Notes: generated by a model from the letters alone, not told the origin. DNA of 64,000 bases from Hydrogenophaga sp. BPS33 (GCF_009859475.1 NZ_CP044549.1:806001-870000), one strand, 5' to 3'. Numbered from the stretch's first letter, positions 1 through 8,326 are shown. Made by a program: numbers and translations.

Positions 1-80
1 ATGTGCAGCCGCTCGCTCGTGACGCGGAAATTCCGGTCGTGGGCGAGCCAGATCACGGTTTCAAGAAAGCGGATGTTCAT
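1..80 (-). CDS. LysR-family transcriptional regulator, N-terminal fragment cut by the window edge
   Basis: Reading the minus strand from an ATG at 80-78 gives 26 codons up to the window edge. The peptide starts MNIRFLETVIWLAHDRNF, the usual opening of a LysR winged helix-turn-helix, where the first helix carries a Leu-Glu-Thr core and is followed by an Asn/Ser-Phe pair. There is no in-frame start further upstream before position 108. It is divergent from the MerR gene at 225, so the 144 bp between them would hold promoters for both. The target is unknown because the effector-binding domain lies outside the window. The family call rests on only 26 residues. Confidence 0.6.
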   Translation of the reverse strand, partial: MNIRFLETVIWLAHDRNFRVTSERLH

Positions 81-170
81 GGGGTCGGGCGCTGAAAATT
101 CATTGTAGGTGCGTGCTTGAGCAATAGGCGTTCCGACGCTGGTTGCGACTGCCAGGGCCGCACGATTGCG

Positions 171-176
171 TATAAG
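171..176 (+). promoter_or_regulatory. candidate -10 element of the liuR promoter
   Basis: TATAAG lies 49 bp before the liuR start codon and immediately upstream of the palindrome at 191-206. No convincing -35 is seen at 16-18 bp spacing; a TTGCGA at 143-148 is 22 bp away. If transcription starts just after this element, the palindrome would cover the start site and favour autorepression. Confidence 0.3.
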
Positions 177-190
177 ATCGCCGCCTCACG

Positions 191-206
191 TTGACGTAAA
201 CGTCAA
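191..206. promoter_or_regulatory. LiuR-type operator upstream of liuR
   Basis: TTGACGTAAACGTCAA is an inverted repeat of two TTGACGT arms around an AA centre. It lies 18 bp before the liuR start codon. A matching site occurs in front of the isovalerate dehydrogenase genes at 2799-2820, sharing GTAAACGTCAAC. MerR-family LiuR regulators of proteobacterial branched-chain degradation are known to bind TTTACGTAAACG-like palindromes, so autoregulation by the adjacent gene is the simplest reading. Binding itself is inferred. Confidence 0.7.
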
Positions 207-224
207 CTCCACCCCGAAGCAGCC

Positions 225-644
225 ATGGCGTCGAACCCGACCTACACCATCAGCGACCTGGCGCGCGAGTTCGACCTGACCACGCGCGCCATCCGTTTCT
301 ACGAAGACATGGGCCTGCTGCAGCCGCAGCGCGAAGGCCCGGGCGGACGCAACCGGGTCTACAGCTCGCGCGACCGAACGCGCCTCAAGCTCACCTTGCG
401 CGCCAAGCGCCTGGGCCTCTCGCTGACCGAGGCCAAGGACATCATCGACACCTACGACAGCCCGCGCGACACCGGGCCGCAGCTGCGCAAGTTCCTCACC
501 ATCCTGGCCGATCACCGGCGCCAGCTCGAAGAGCAAATGGCCGACTTGGTGGCCAACCTGGACGAGGTGAAGACGCACGAGAAGGAAGCGCGGGCCTTGC
601 TGAACAAGATCGAGCAGGGTGGCAAGACCGCGCGCGCGGGTTAA
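225..644 (+). CDS. liuR: MerR-family regulator LiuR of leucine/isovalerate degradation
   Basis: 139 residues. The N-terminal MerR helix-turn-helix spans about residues 6-74 (YTISDLAREF, then RAIRFYEDMGLL, both diagnostic), followed by a helical, probably coiled-coil dimerisation segment at about 85-135. There is no long C-terminal effector domain and no metal-binding cysteine cluster, as in LiuR-type members. A palindrome at 191-206 precedes it and a related double palindrome precedes the thioesterase/isovaleryl-CoA dehydrogenase genes 2.2 kb downstream. It probably senses a branched-chain acyl-CoA intermediate and represses or activates the pathway; ligand and sign of control are inferred. 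The ribosome-binding site before the ATG is weak. Confidence 0.85.
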   Translation: MASNPTYTISDLAREFDLTTRAIRFYEDMGLLQPQREGPGGRNRVYSSRDRTRLKLTLRAKRLGLSLTEAKDIIDTYDSPRDTGPQLRKFLTILADHRRQLEEQMADLVANLDEVKTHEKEARALLNKIEQGGKTARAG

Positions 645-695
645 GCTGCCAAGGCGCCGCTGCCGCATCCGCAGCGCTCATTGCCAGGAGGGCAC

Positions 696-1064
696 ATGTC
701 CTTGATCGCCAACGTTGTCGTCGGCCTTGTGGGCTTGATCCACGTCTACATCCTCGTGCTCGAAATGTTTCTGTGGGACAAGCCCGCCGGCCTGCGCGCT
801 TTCGGGCAGACACCCGCCTCGGCCGCGGCCACCAAGGTGCTGGCGGCCAACCAGGGGCTCTACAACGGCTTTCTCGCGGCCGGCCTGTTCTGGGGTTTGT
901 GGCTCGGCCCCGAAGGCTTTGGCGTGAAGGTGTTCTTTCTGCTGTGCGTGTTCGTGGCGGGCCTGTACGGCGCGGCCACCGCCAGCCGCAAGATTCTCTT
1001 TGTGCAGGTGCTGCCGGCCACGATCGGCCTGGTGCTGTTGTTCCTCGGCCGTTCGATGGGCTGA
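696..1064 (+). CDS. DUF1304 family small integral membrane protein
   Basis: 122 residues from the ATG at 696, preferred because AGGAGGG stands at 686-692; an in-frame TTG at 681 would lack a site. Four hydrophobic helices can be seen, beginning with SLIANVVVGLVGLIHVYI and ending with LPATIGLVLLFLG, with the conserved Glu-Met-Phe-Leu-Trp and Asn-Gln-Gly-Leu-Tyr-Asn segments typical of DUF1304 proteins. Function is not established for the family. It follows liuR by 51 bp on the same strand, so it may be co-transcribed, but nothing ties it to leucine breakdown. Confidence 0.8.
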   Translation: MSLIANVVVGLVGLIHVYILVLEMFLWDKPAGLRAFGQTPASAAATKVLAANQGLYNGFLAAGLFWGLWLGPEGFGVKVFFLLCVFVAGLYGAATASRKILFVQVLPATIGLVLLFLGRSMG

Positions 1065-1065
1065 G

Positions 1066-1491
1066 TCACACCGCCGCACCCGGCGCGAACTGCCGCAGGA
1101 ATTCGGCGCTCGGCGGGATCGGCTTGATCACGTCGATCAGCACGCCGTCCGGGCCTTGCACGATGAAGTGGCGCTGTCCGAAGGGTTCGTCGCGCAGCGC
1201 CAGCAGCACCGGTAGTTCCTGCGCCTGAACGCGCGCGTATTCCGCGTCGACGTCCTCCACCTCGAAGTTCAGCAGCACACCGCTGGCGCGCGCACCGCGC
1301 CCGGCAGCGGGAATCGTCATGTGGCCGCTGTCGAGCACGGCGAGGTTCACGCTGGCGTCTTCGCTCGATTGCAGGTGCACGTACCAGTCGCTGTCGAACA
1401 GGCGTGTGAAGCGGAAATGCTGCTCGTAGAAGCGCGCGGTCTCGCTCACGCGATCGGTCATGAGCACAGGGTAGTAGCTGGTGGACTTCAT
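1066..1491 (-). CDS. VOC (glyoxalase/bleomycin-resistance) superfamily protein
   Basis: 141 residues from the ATG at 1491 ([15 protein letters not shown]). Upstream in-frame codons run through the operator region and are unlikely to be translated. One beta-alpha-beta-beta-beta repeat is visible at each end: a substrate-side [12 protein letters not shown] segment early on, and the late [13 protein letters not shown] strand that closes the VOC fold. Metal-ligand identity cannot be fixed from sequence alone, so the reaction (lyase, dioxygenase or binding protein) is open. It is divergent from the TetR gene at 1561 and shares a regulatory region with paired dyads, so it is the probable target of that repressor. 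Confidence 0.8.
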   Translation of the reverse strand: MKSTSYYPVLMTDRVSETARFYEQHFRFTRLFDSDWYVHLQSSEDASVNLAVLDSGHMTIPAAGRGARASGVLLNFEVEDVDAEYARVQAQELPVLLALRDEPFGQRHFIVQGPDGVLIDVIKPIPPSAEFLRQFAPGAAV

Positions 1492-1512
1492 GTGTCGGCT
1501 CCTGGTGTGAGT

Positions 1513-1566
1513 TTGCATACAATGTGTATGTAAGTTCAATTTAACATACAGGCTGCATGTATGCAA
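1513..1566. promoter_or_regulatory. divergent operator region with two CATACA/TGTATG dyads
   Basis: The 69 bp gap between the VOC and TetR genes holds CATACA-3nt-TGTATG at 1516-1530 and CATACA-7nt-TGTATG at 1545-1563. The outer ends TTGCATACA (1513-1521) and TGTATGCAA (1558-1566) also mirror each other. The second dyad covers the TetR start codon at 1561. Repeated dyads between a TetR regulator and a divergent small enzyme are the normal arrangement for autorepression plus control of the neighbour. Confidence 0.65.
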
Positions 1567-2157
1567 ACAACCCGAACACCCCCACGCCGTTCACAGGGTG
1601 AACGCACCGACGCCACGCGAGCCGCGCTGATGGTCACCGCCCGCGCCTTGTTCGAAACCCGGGGCTTTGCCGCGACCGGAACGCCCGAGATCGTGGCGGC
1701 GGCGAACGTCACGCGCGGCGCGCTGTACCACCACTTCGCCGACAAGACAGCGCTGTTCCAGGCCGTGGCGCGGCAGGTGGCGCAAGAGGTGGCCGACGAG
1801 ATCGCGCAAGGTGCCCGGCGCCACAAGAAGCCCGTGAACGCGTTGCTCGCCGGCGCGCAGGCCTACTTCGCGGCGATGTCGGGGCAAGGGCGTGCCCGCC
1901 TGCTGTTGCTGGAAGCGCCGGTGGTGTTGTCGGCCGAGCAGGTGATGGAGTTGAGCGACCTGGCGGGCTTCCAAGCCTTGCAGGAAGGGTTGCAGGCGGC
2001 CTGGGCCGACGGCAAGCCCGCGGTGCCGCTGCGCGAACTCAGCGTGCTGCTCTCGGCCGCGTTCGACCGGGCCGCCTTGGCGATCGCGCGCGGCGAGCCC
2101 GCGGCGCCGTACGAACAGGCCGTGCGCCTGTTGCTCTCAGGGCTCTTCCCGGCTTGA
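1561..2157 (+). CDS. TetR/AcrR-family transcriptional regulator
   Basis: 198 residues. The N-terminal helix-turn-helix is at about residues 17-65 ([18 protein letters not shown], then [17 protein letters not shown], the TetR recognition helix signature). The all-helical C-terminal ligand domain follows. The ATG at 1561 has no clear ribosome-binding site and lies inside a dyad, so the transcript may be leaderless or a downstream start (Met24) may be used, but Met24 would remove helix 1. It probably controls the divergent VOC gene. The 3' end overlaps the convergent YigZ gene by 21 bp. Confidence 0.85.
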   Translation: MQTTRTPPRRSQGERTDATRAALMVTARALFETRGFAATGTPEIVAAANVTRGALYHHFADKTALFQAVARQVAQEVADEIAQGARRHKKPVNALLAGAQAYFAAMSGQGRARLLLLEAPVVLSAEQVMELSDLAGFQALQEGLQAAWADGKPAVPLRELSVLLSAAFDRAALAIARGEPAAPYEQAVRLLLSGLFPA

Positions 2158-2751
2158 TTCGGTGCCGTCCTCCAGCCATTCAATGCGTCCCTGTCCGGCG
2201 TCGTTGATGCGCGCGACCAGCGCTTCGGCCTGGGTCTCGGGCACCCGCAGCGAGACCGTCACGCCGTTGCCGTGCTGCGCGTCGACCAGCCGCGCACCCT
2301 GCGCCTCGAGTTCGCGGCGCAACCAGCCTTCCAGGGCGTAGGGCAGCACGCAGCGCAGCGCGCGCCAGCGCACCAGCGGCACCTTCTCGGCCCGTGCCAG
2401 GGCCTGGGCCACGCTGTCGCTGTAGGCGCGCACCAGACCGCCCGCTCCCAGCGGCGTGCCGCCGTAGTAGCGCACCACGGTGGCCAGCACACCTTCCAGA
2501 TCGTGGTGGCGCAAGACCTCCAGCATCGGCCGCCCGGCGGTGCCGCCGGGTTCGCCATCGTCGTTGGCGGCGGAGTGCCCGCCGGCCATGAGCGCCCAGC
2601 ACACGTGGGTGGCGGTGGGGTGTTCGGCCCGCAGCGCGGCGACGCGCCGCTGCGCCGAGGCCCGGTCGGCCATGGGCTCCACGCAGCCGATGAAACGGCT
2701 CTTCTTGATCAGGCTTTCGCTGTGGGCCGGCGCGGACAGGGTGAAAGGCAT
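2137..2751 (-). CDS. IMPACT/YigZ family protein
   Basis: 204 residues. The N-terminal UPF0029/IMPACT domain contains [35 protein letters not shown] and [19 protein letters not shown], the strongest family landmarks. The C-terminal ~70 residues are the ferredoxin-like DUF1949 domain. The family is linked to translation regulation through the eukaryotic relative IMPACT; the bacterial role is unclear. Length matches E. coli YigZ. It is convergent with the TetR gene and divergent from the thioesterase, separated by the LiuR-type palindrome. Confidence 0.88.
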   Translation of the reverse strand: MPFTLSAPAHSESLIKKSRFIGCVEPMADRASAQRRVAALRAEHPTATHVCWALMAGGHSAANDDGEPGGTAGRPMLEVLRHHDLEGVLATVVRYYGGTPLGAGGLVRAYSDSVAQALARAEKVPLVRWRALRCVLPYALEGWLRRELEAQGARLVDAQHGNGVTVSLRVPETQAEALVARINDAGQGRIEWLEDGTESSREEP

Positions 2752-2798
2752 GGCGGTCGAGCATAGCCGTGCCAGCGGCCGGGTTGAGATGTCTTTGA

Positions 2799-2820
2799 TT
2801 GACGTTTACGTAAACGTCAA
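2799..2820. promoter_or_regulatory. 22-bp perfect palindrome: overlapping LiuR boxes in front of the isovalerate genes
   Basis: The 22 bp from TTGACGTTTAC to its exact reverse complement form a perfect palindrome. It can be read as two overlapping 16-bp LiuR boxes, TTGACGTTTACGTAAA (2799-2814) and TTTACGTAAACGTCAA (2805-2820), the second nearly identical to the liuR site. It overlaps the -35 and spacer of the promoter at 2799-2828, the usual location for MerR-family operators. Confidence 0.75.
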
Positions 2821-2828
2821 CGTAGAAT
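2799..2828 (+). promoter_or_regulatory. promoter of the thioesterase-isovaleryl-CoA dehydrogenase genes
   Basis: TTGACG at 2799-2804 and TAGAAT at 2823-2828 are separated by 18 bp, one or two longer than optimal. The spacer is the LiuR palindrome. MerR-family activators characteristically act on promoters with stretched spacers, although 19-20 bp is the classic value. Confidence 0.6.
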
Positions 2829-2858
2829 TCCGCGTCTTCTCTTCGCCCAGGTCGTCCC

Positions 2859-3320
2859 TTGCCCCACCCCACGTTCGAGCCGCGCCATCCCGATTTCGGC
2901 CCGCGCACACACGAGAGTTTTGCGCGCCAGGCCGCCATGCGCACGCTGGGCGCCACCCTGGCCGTGGTGGAAGCGGGCCGGGTGGAAATCGGCATGCCAT
3001 GGGCGCAGCCGCTGACGCAGCAGCACGGTTTTCTGCATGCCGGCATGGTGGCCACGGCGCTCGACTCCGCCTGCGGCTACGCCGCGTTCACCTTGATGGC
3101 GCTGGAGGCCGCGGTGCTCACCATCGAATTCAAGATCAACCTGCTCGCACCCGCGCAGGGGGAACGTTTCCGCATGGTCGGCACGGTGATCAAGCCCGGA
3201 CGTACCGTGACCGTGTGCGAAGGCCACGCCTTTGCCATCGACGGCGGGCGCGAAAAACTCATCGCCACCATGGGGTGTACGCTCATGGCCGTGATCGGCC
3301 GCGACCATATCCAGGGTTGA
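2859..3320 (+). CDS. PaaI-type hotdog-fold thioesterase
   Basis: 153 residues from a TTG at 2859, chosen because relatives begin with a similar ~25-residue stretch; the first ATG (2937) would give a shorter protein. The hotdog helix is at about residues 55-75 with [20 protein letters not shown], where the His-Gly-x-x-x-x-Gly and Asp pattern matches the PaaI catalytic region. It likely hydrolyses acyl-CoA thioesters, perhaps stalled intermediates of branched-chain degradation. It is the first gene after the LiuR-controlled promoter and 47 bp before the isovaleryl-CoA dehydrogenase. Substrate is inferred only. Confidence 0.82.
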   Translation: MPHPTFEPRHPDFGPRTHESFARQAAMRTLGATLAVVEAGRVEIGMPWAQPLTQQHGFLHAGMVATALDSACGYAAFTLMALEAAVLTIEFKINLLAPAQGERFRMVGTVIKPGRTVTVCEGHAFAIDGGREKLIATMGCTLMAVIGRDHIQG

Positions 3321-3367
3321 CGCACCGGTACCCGCCGGCATCCACAACACTTCAGAGAGACTCCCAC

Positions 3368-4549
3368 ATGACAAACCTGCCCGGTCTCAATTTCCAGTTG
3401 GGCGAAGACATCGACGCACTGCGCGACGCGGTGCGCGACTTCGCTCAGGCCGAGATCGCCCCACGCGCGGCCGAGATCGACCGCGCTGACCAGTTCCCGA
3501 TGGACGTGTGGCGCAAGATGGGCGAGCTGGGCGTGCTCGGCATCACCGTGGGCGAGGAATACGGTGGCGCCAACATGGGCTACCTCGCGCACATGATCGC
3601 CATGGAGGAAATCTCGCGCGCCTCGGCCAGCGTGGGCCTGTCCTACGGCGCGCACAGCAACCTGTGCGTGAACCAGATCAAGCGCAACGGCAATGAGGTG
3701 CAGCGCCAGAAGTACTTGCCCAGGCTGATCAGCGGCGAGCATGTTGGCGCCCTGGCCATGAGCGAGCCTGGCGCGGGTTCCGACGTGATCAGCATGAAGC
3801 TCAAGGCCGAGGACAAGGGCGGCTACTACCTGCTCAACGGCAGCAAGATGTGGATCACCAACGGCCCCGATGCCGACACCATGGTGGTCTACGCCAAGAC
3901 CGAGCCGGAGATGGGGGCGCGCGGGGTGACGGCTTTCATCGTCGAAAAAGGCATGAAGGGTTTCAGCACCGCGCAGAAGCTGGACAAGCTCGGCATGCGC
4001 GGCAGCCACACCGGCGAGATGGTGTTCCACGACGTCGAGGTGCCGGCCGAGAACATCCTGGGCGGCCTGAACAACGGCGCCAAGGTACTCATGAGCGGGC
4101 TGGACTACGAGCGCGCGGTGCTCACCGGCGGGCCGCTGGGCATCATGCAGGCCGTCATGGACAACGTGGTGCCCTACATCCACGACCGCAAGCAGTTCGG
4201 CCAGAGCATCGGCGAGTTCCAGCTCATCCAGGGCAAGGTGGCCGACATGTACACCGTGCTGCAGGCGGGCCGTTCGTTCGCCTATACCGTGGCGAAGAAC
4301 CTGGACCTGCTGGGCACCGAGCATGTGCGCCAGGTGCGCAAGGACTGCGCATCGGTGATCCTGTGGTGCGCCGAGAAGGCGACCTGGATGGCCGGAGAAG
4401 GCATCCAGATCTACGGCGGCAATGGCTACATCAACGAGTACCCGCTGGGCCGTCTGTGGCGCGATGCCAAGCTCTACGAGATCGGCGCGGGCACGAGCGA
4501 GATTCGCCGTATGCTCATCGGCCGCGAGCTGTTCGCCGAAACCTGCTGA
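3368..4549 (+). CDS. liuA: isovaleryl-CoA dehydrogenase
   Basis: 393 residues, the normal length. It oxidises isovaleryl-CoA to 3-methylcrotonyl-CoA, passing electrons to ETF through FAD. Family landmarks are [13 protein letters not shown] (about 128-140), [11 protein letters not shown] (about 160-170) and the C-terminal IYGGNGY...[10 protein letters not shown]. The catalytic base of this subfamily is not in the C-terminal loop (GAGTSE here) but at Glu248 in LDYERAV, equivalent to human IVD Glu254, which supports isovaleryl rather than short straight-chain specificity. It lies downstream of a LiuR-type operator and belongs functionally with the carboxylase, hydratase and lyase at 14.5-23.5 kb. 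Confidence 0.93.
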   Translation: MTNLPGLNFQLGEDIDALRDAVRDFAQAEIAPRAAEIDRADQFPMDVWRKMGELGVLGITVGEEYGGANMGYLAHMIAMEEISRASASVGLSYGAHSNLCVNQIKRNGNEVQRQKYLPRLISGEHVGALAMSEPGAGSDVISMKLKAEDKGGYYLLNGSKMWITNGPDADTMVVYAKTEPEMGARGVTAFIVEKGMKGFSTAQKLDKLGMRGSHTGEMVFHDVEVPAENILGGLNNGAKVLMSGLDYERAVLTGGPLGIMQAVMDNVVPYIHDRKQFGQSIGEFQLIQGKVADMYTVLQAGRSFAYTVAKNLDLLGTEHVRQVRKDCASVILWCAEKATWMAGEGIQIYGGNGYINEYPLGRLWRDAKLYEIGAGTSEIRRMLIGRELFAETC

Positions 4550-4586
4550 ACGGCGCGTCCTTCGTTGAGCCAAAAACTTCTATTCC

Positions 4587-5246
4587 ATGAGCAACGATCT
4601 TCAACACCTGATAGACCACAACCGGCGCTGGGCGGCGCAAGTCGAAGCCGAACGCCCGGGTTTTTTCACCAAGCTCTCGCAACAGCAGAGCCCGCGCTAC
4701 ATGTGGATCGGCTGCTCCGACAGCCGCGTGCCGGCGAACCAGATCACCGGCCTCGATCCGGGCGAGGTCTTCGTGCACCGCAACGTGGCCAACGTGGTCG
4801 TGCCGACCGATCTCAACTGCCTGTCCACCGTGCAGTACGCGGTCGACGTGCTCAAGGTCGAGCACCTGATGGTGGTGGGCCACTACGGTTGCGGTGGCGT
4901 GCTGGCCGCCTTGCGCGACACGCGCGTGGGCCTGGCCGACAACTGGCTGCGCCACATCAAGGACGTGCGCGACCGCCATGCCAACCTGATCGCCGGGTTG
5001 CCCGAGATCTACCGGCACGACGCGCTGTGTGAGTTGAACGCCATCGAGCAGGTGGTCAACGTCGCGCAAACCACTGTGGTGCAGGACGCTTGGAGCCGCG
5101 GTCAACCGCTGGCGCTGCACGGCTGGGTCTACGGGCTCAAGGACGGCCTGGTGCAGGACCTGCAGATGACCTTGCGCGGCAACCCCGATCTGGATTCGGT
5201 CTACCTCAGTGCGGTGGAAGGCGTGGCGGTGCGTTCGCGCCACTGA
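4587..5246 (+). CDS. can: beta-class carbonic anhydrase
   Basis: 219 residues. It interconverts CO2 and bicarbonate in the cytoplasm with a catalytic zinc. The zinc ligands and dyad are visible: Cys43 and the Asp45-Arg47 pair in GCSDSRVP, then His99 and Cys102 in VGHYGCGG. Length and motif spacing match E. coli Can. It lies 38 bp after isovaleryl-CoA dehydrogenase and 49 bp before thiolase on the same strand. Supplying bicarbonate to the biotin-dependent methylcrotonyl-CoA carboxylase of the same pathway is a reasonable inferred role. Confidence 0.93.
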   Translation: MSNDLQHLIDHNRRWAAQVEAERPGFFTKLSQQQSPRYMWIGCSDSRVPANQITGLDPGEVFVHRNVANVVVPTDLNCLSTVQYAVDVLKVEHLMVVGHYGCGGVLAALRDTRVGLADNWLRHIKDVRDRHANLIAGLPEIYRHDALCELNAIEQVVNVAQTTVVQDAWSRGQPLALHGWVYGLKDGLVQDLQMTLRGNPDLDSVYLSAVEGVAVRSRH

Positions 5247-5294
5247 GTCCTTCCCACCGATCTTCATTCCCTTGTCTTTCTTCAGGAGCCTTTC

Positions 5295-6479
5295 ATGTCC
5301 GCAGATCCCATTGTCATCGTCGGTGCCGCCCGCACGCCCATGGGCTCCTTCCAGAGCGATTTCGCCAGTCTCTCCGCGCACGATCTGGGGGGCGCCGCCA
5401 TCCAGGCTGCCATGGAGCGCGCAGGCGTGGACCCGGCGAAGGTCGACGAAGTGTTGTTTGGCAATTGCCTGATGGCCGGCCAGGGCCAGGCGCCGGCGCG
5501 CCAGGCCGCGTTCAAGGGCGGCCTGCCGAAGTCGGCCGGCGCGGTCACGCTGTCCAAGATGTGCGGCTCCGGCATGAAGGCCACCATGCTCGCGCACGAC
5601 ATGCTCGCCGCGGGCAGCGCCACCGTGGTGGTGGCCGGTGGCATGGAGAGCATGACCAACGCGCCCTACCTGCTGCAAAAGGGCCGCGGCGGTTACCGCA
5701 TGGGCCACGACAAGGTGTACGACCACATGATGCTCGACGGCCTGGAGGATGCCTACGAACCCGGCCGCTCCATGGGCACTTTCGGCGAAGACTGCGCTGC
5801 CAAGTACAGCTTCACGCGCGAACAGCAGGATGCCTTTGCCATTGCCTCGGTCACGCGCGCCAAGGCCGCGACCGAGAGCGGCGCGTTCGCGAAGGAGATC
5901 GTGCCCGTGACGGTGAAAGACCGCAGCGGCGAACGCGTGGTGTCCATCGACGAAGGCCCGGGCAAGGTCAAGCTGGACAAGATCCCCGCGCTCAAGCCCG
6001 CGTTCAAGAAGGACGGCACCATCACCGCCGCGTCGAGCTCGTCGATCAACGACGGCGCGGCCGCGCTGGTGCTGATGCGCGAATCCACCGCGAAGCAACT
6101 GGGCGCGCAGCCGCTGGCGCGCATCGTGGGCCACGCCACGCACGCCCAGGAACCCAACTGGTTCGCCACCGCGCCGGTGGGCGCCACGCAGAAGCTGCTG
6201 GAGAAAACGGGTTGGAAGGTCGGCGAGGTCGATCTGTGGGAAATCAACGAAGCCTTCGCCGTGGTGCCGATGGCGTTGATGACCGAATTGAAAATTCCGC
6301 ACGAACAGGTGAACGTGAATGGCGGCGCCTGCGCGCTCGGCCACCCCATTGGCGCCAGCGGCGCGCGCATTCTGGTAACGCTGCTGCACGCTTTGCAGGC
6401 ACGCGGCGGCAAGAAAGGCGTGGCCACCTTGTGCATTGGCGGTGGCGAGGCCACGGCGATGGCGGTTGAGCTGGTCTGA
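5295..6479 (+). CDS. acetyl-CoA C-acetyltransferase (thiolase)
   Basis: 394 residues, the usual thiolase length. Catalytic residues are visible: nucleophile Cys90 in KMCGSGMK, the NEAF motif, the His in GHPIGASG, and the second Cys in CIGGG near the C-terminus. It cleaves acetoacetyl-CoA (the product of acetoacetate activation at the end of leucine breakdown) to two acetyl-CoA or makes it in reverse; a broader 3-ketoacyl-CoA specificity cannot be excluded. AGGAG stands before the ATG. It is co-directional with the carbonic anhydrase and the SDR. Confidence 0.9.
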   Translation: MSADPIVIVGAARTPMGSFQSDFASLSAHDLGGAAIQAAMERAGVDPAKVDEVLFGNCLMAGQGQAPARQAAFKGGLPKSAGAVTLSKMCGSGMKATMLAHDMLAAGSATVVVAGGMESMTNAPYLLQKGRGGYRMGHDKVYDHMMLDGLEDAYEPGRSMGTFGEDCAAKYSFTREQQDAFAIASVTRAKAATESGAFAKEIVPVTVKDRSGERVVSIDEGPGKVKLDKIPALKPAFKKDGTITAASSSSINDGAAALVLMRESTAKQLGAQPLARIVGHATHAQEPNWFATAPVGATQKLLEKTGWKVGEVDLWEINEAFAVVPMALMTELKIPHEQVNVNGGACALGHPIGASGARILVTLLHALQARGGKKGVATLCIGGGEATAMAVELV

Positions 6480-6497
6480 CGGCAGAGCGCGCCACAC

Positions 6498-7166
6498 ATG
6501 GCCACGGTGCTCGTGATTGGCGCATCTCGCGGCATAGGTCTCGAGTTCGTGCGCCAGTACTTGGCGGCGGGCGATCGCGTGATCGCCACCGCGCGCGACG
6601 AAGCCGCTCTGGCGCGCTTGCGCGAGTTCGGCGCCGAAGCGCTGCGCGTGGACGTGGCCGACCCCGCCAGCGTGAGCGGTCTGGCCTGGGCGCTCGATGG
6701 CGAGGCGCTGGACGTGGCCTTGTATGTGGCCGGCGTGATCGAGCGCGGCGACGCGAAGACGCCGCCCACGCGCGAGGCATTCGACGGCGTGATGCACACC
6801 AACGTGCTGGGTGCGATGCAGGCCATGCCGCAGGTGCTGCCCGCGGTCGAGGCAGCGCGGGGCGTGTTCGGCGTGCTGTCCAGCGGCATGAGCCAGATCG
6901 GTGAAGTGTCGGGCAGCGGCGCCTGGTTGTACCGCGTGAGCAAGGCCGCGCTGAACATGGCCGTGGCCAGCGCCCGGCACAGTTACCCTGCGGCCACCTG
7001 CGTGGCGCTGGACCCGGGCTGGGTGCAAACCGACATGGGTGGCGCGTCCGCGCCCCTGAGCGCCGAGAACAGCGTGGCCGACTTGCGCCGTGCACTGGCC
7101 TCGATCACCCCCGAAGACAACGGCCGTTTCATTCACCGTGACGGCCGGCGCGCCACCACCTGGTGA
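6498..7166 (+). CDS. short-chain dehydrogenase/reductase (C-factor-like)
   Basis: 222 residues. The Rossmann nucleotide-binding loop is at residues 7-14 (GASRGIG), an acidic DVAD segment follows, and the catalytic triad is represented by Ser-Ser-Gly-Met-Ser plus the YRVSK motif (Tyr and Lys). The short length and SSGMSQIGEV region resemble CsgA/C-factor type SDRs. Substrate is unknown. It starts 18 bp after thiolase and its stop lies 29 bp before the ATG of the following acyl-CoA dehydrogenase, so it is probably part of the same transcript. Confidence 0.85.
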   Translation: MATVLVIGASRGIGLEFVRQYLAAGDRVIATARDEAALARLREFGAEALRVDVADPASVSGLAWALDGEALDVALYVAGVIERGDAKTPPTREAFDGVMHTNVLGAMQAMPQVLPAVEAARGVFGVLSSGMSQIGEVSGSGAWLYRVSKAALNMAVASARHSYPAATCVALDPGWVQTDMGGASAPLSAENSVADLRRALASITPEDNGRFIHRDGRRATTW

Positions 7167-7195
7167 CCTCATCCGATTTCGCAGACGACAACGCC

Positions 7196-8326
7196 ATGCC
7201 GCTCAACCAAGACCAGCTCATGATCCGCGACGCGGTGCGCGCCTTTGCCCAGGAGCAGCTCTGGCCGAACGCGGCGCAGTGGGACAAGGAGCACCACTTT
7301 CCCAAGGACGTGCACAAGGGCCTGGCCGAGCTGGGCGCCTACGGCATCTGCGTGCCCGAGGCGCTGGGTGGCGCGGGACTGGACTATGTGACGCTGGCGG
7401 TGGTGCTGGAAGAAATTGCGGCCGGCGATGGCGGCACCAGCACCGCGATCTCGGTCACCAACTGTCCGGTCAACGCCATCCTGATGCGCTATGGCAACGC
7501 ACAGCAGAAGGAACAATGGCTGCGCCCGCTGGCGGGCGGCCAGATGCTCGGCGTGTTCTGCCTGACCGAACCGCACGTGGGCAGCGATGCGTCGGCTCTG
7601 CGTACCACTGCAGTGAAGCACGGCGAGGAGTACGTCATCAACGGCGTCAAGCAGTTCATCACCAGTGGCAAGAACGGCCACCTCGCCATCGTGATTGCGG
7701 TGACCGACAAGGGCGCGGGCAAGAAGGGCATGAGCGCGTTCATCGTGCCCACCGACACGCGGGGCTACGTGGTCGCACGGCTGGAAGAAAAACTCGGCCA
7801 GCACAGCAGCGACACCGCGCAGATCAACTTCGAGAACTGCCGCATTCCGGCGGAGAACCTGATCGGCGCGCAGGGCGAGGGCTACAAGATCGCGTTGTCG
7901 GCGCTCGAAGGCGGGCGCATCGGCATTGCGGCGCAGAGCGTGGGCATGGCGCGCAGCGCGTTCGAGTGCGCGCTCACCTATTCGAAGCAGCGCGAGAGTT
8001 TTGGTCAACCGATCTTCAACCACCAGGCGGTGGGTTTCAAGCTGGCGGAGATGGCCACGCAGATCGAAGTGGCGCGCGCCATGGTGCACCATGCGGCGGC
8101 GTTGCGAGACGCGGGTGAGCCGTGCCTGAAAGAGGCGGCGATGGCCAAGCTGTTCGCCAGCGAAATGGCCGAGAAGGTGTGCTCGGACGCGATCCAGGTG
8201 CACGGCGGCTACGGCTATGTGAGTGACTTCCCGGTCGAGCGCATCTACCGCGATGTGCGGGTGTGCCAGATCTATGAAGGCACCTCGGACGTGCAGAAGA
8301 TCCTGATCCAGCGGGCATTGGGCTGA
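7196..8326 (+). CDS. acyl-CoA dehydrogenase, short/medium-chain type
   Basis: 376 residues from the ATG at 7196; a GTG at 7163 overlapping the SDR stop would add 11 residues not typical of the family. Landmarks: FCLTEPHVGSDASAL, QFITSGKNG, and C-terminal IYEGTSDVQK. The catalytic base is Glu361 in YEGTS, the butyryl/medium-chain position, while the alternative IVD position holds Gly (EGGRIG). Thus it is a different specificity class from the isovaleryl enzyme at 3368. Last gene of the left leucine block. Confidence 0.88.
   Translation: MPLNQDQLMIRDAVRAFAQEQLWPNAAQWDKEHHFPKDVHKGLAELGAYGICVPEALGGAGLDYVTLAVVLEEIAAGDGGTSTAISVTNCPVNAILMRYGNAQQKEQWLRPLAGGQMLGVFCLTEPHVGSDASALRTTAVKHGEEYVINGVKQFITSGKNGHLAIVIAVTDKGAGKKGMSAFIVPTDTRGYVVARLEEKLGQHSSDTAQINFENCRIPAENLIGAQGEGYKIALSALEGGRIGIAAQSVGMARSAFECALTYSKQRESFGQPIFNHQAVGFKLAEMATQIEVARAMVHHAAALRDAGEPCLKEAAMAKLFASEMAEKVCSDAIQVHGGYGYVSDFPVERIYRDVRVCQIYEGTSDVQKILIQRALG

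Noticed and set aside
2480..3367. Very long N-terminal extension of isovaleryl-CoA dehydrogenase
   Set aside because: The open frame upstream runs through the YigZ and thioesterase genes; the protein starts at the ATG 3368 where family similarity begins.
4515..7172. 885-codon minus-strand frame opposite carbonic anhydrase and thiolase
   Set aside because: No domain and exactly antisense to well-supported enzymes.
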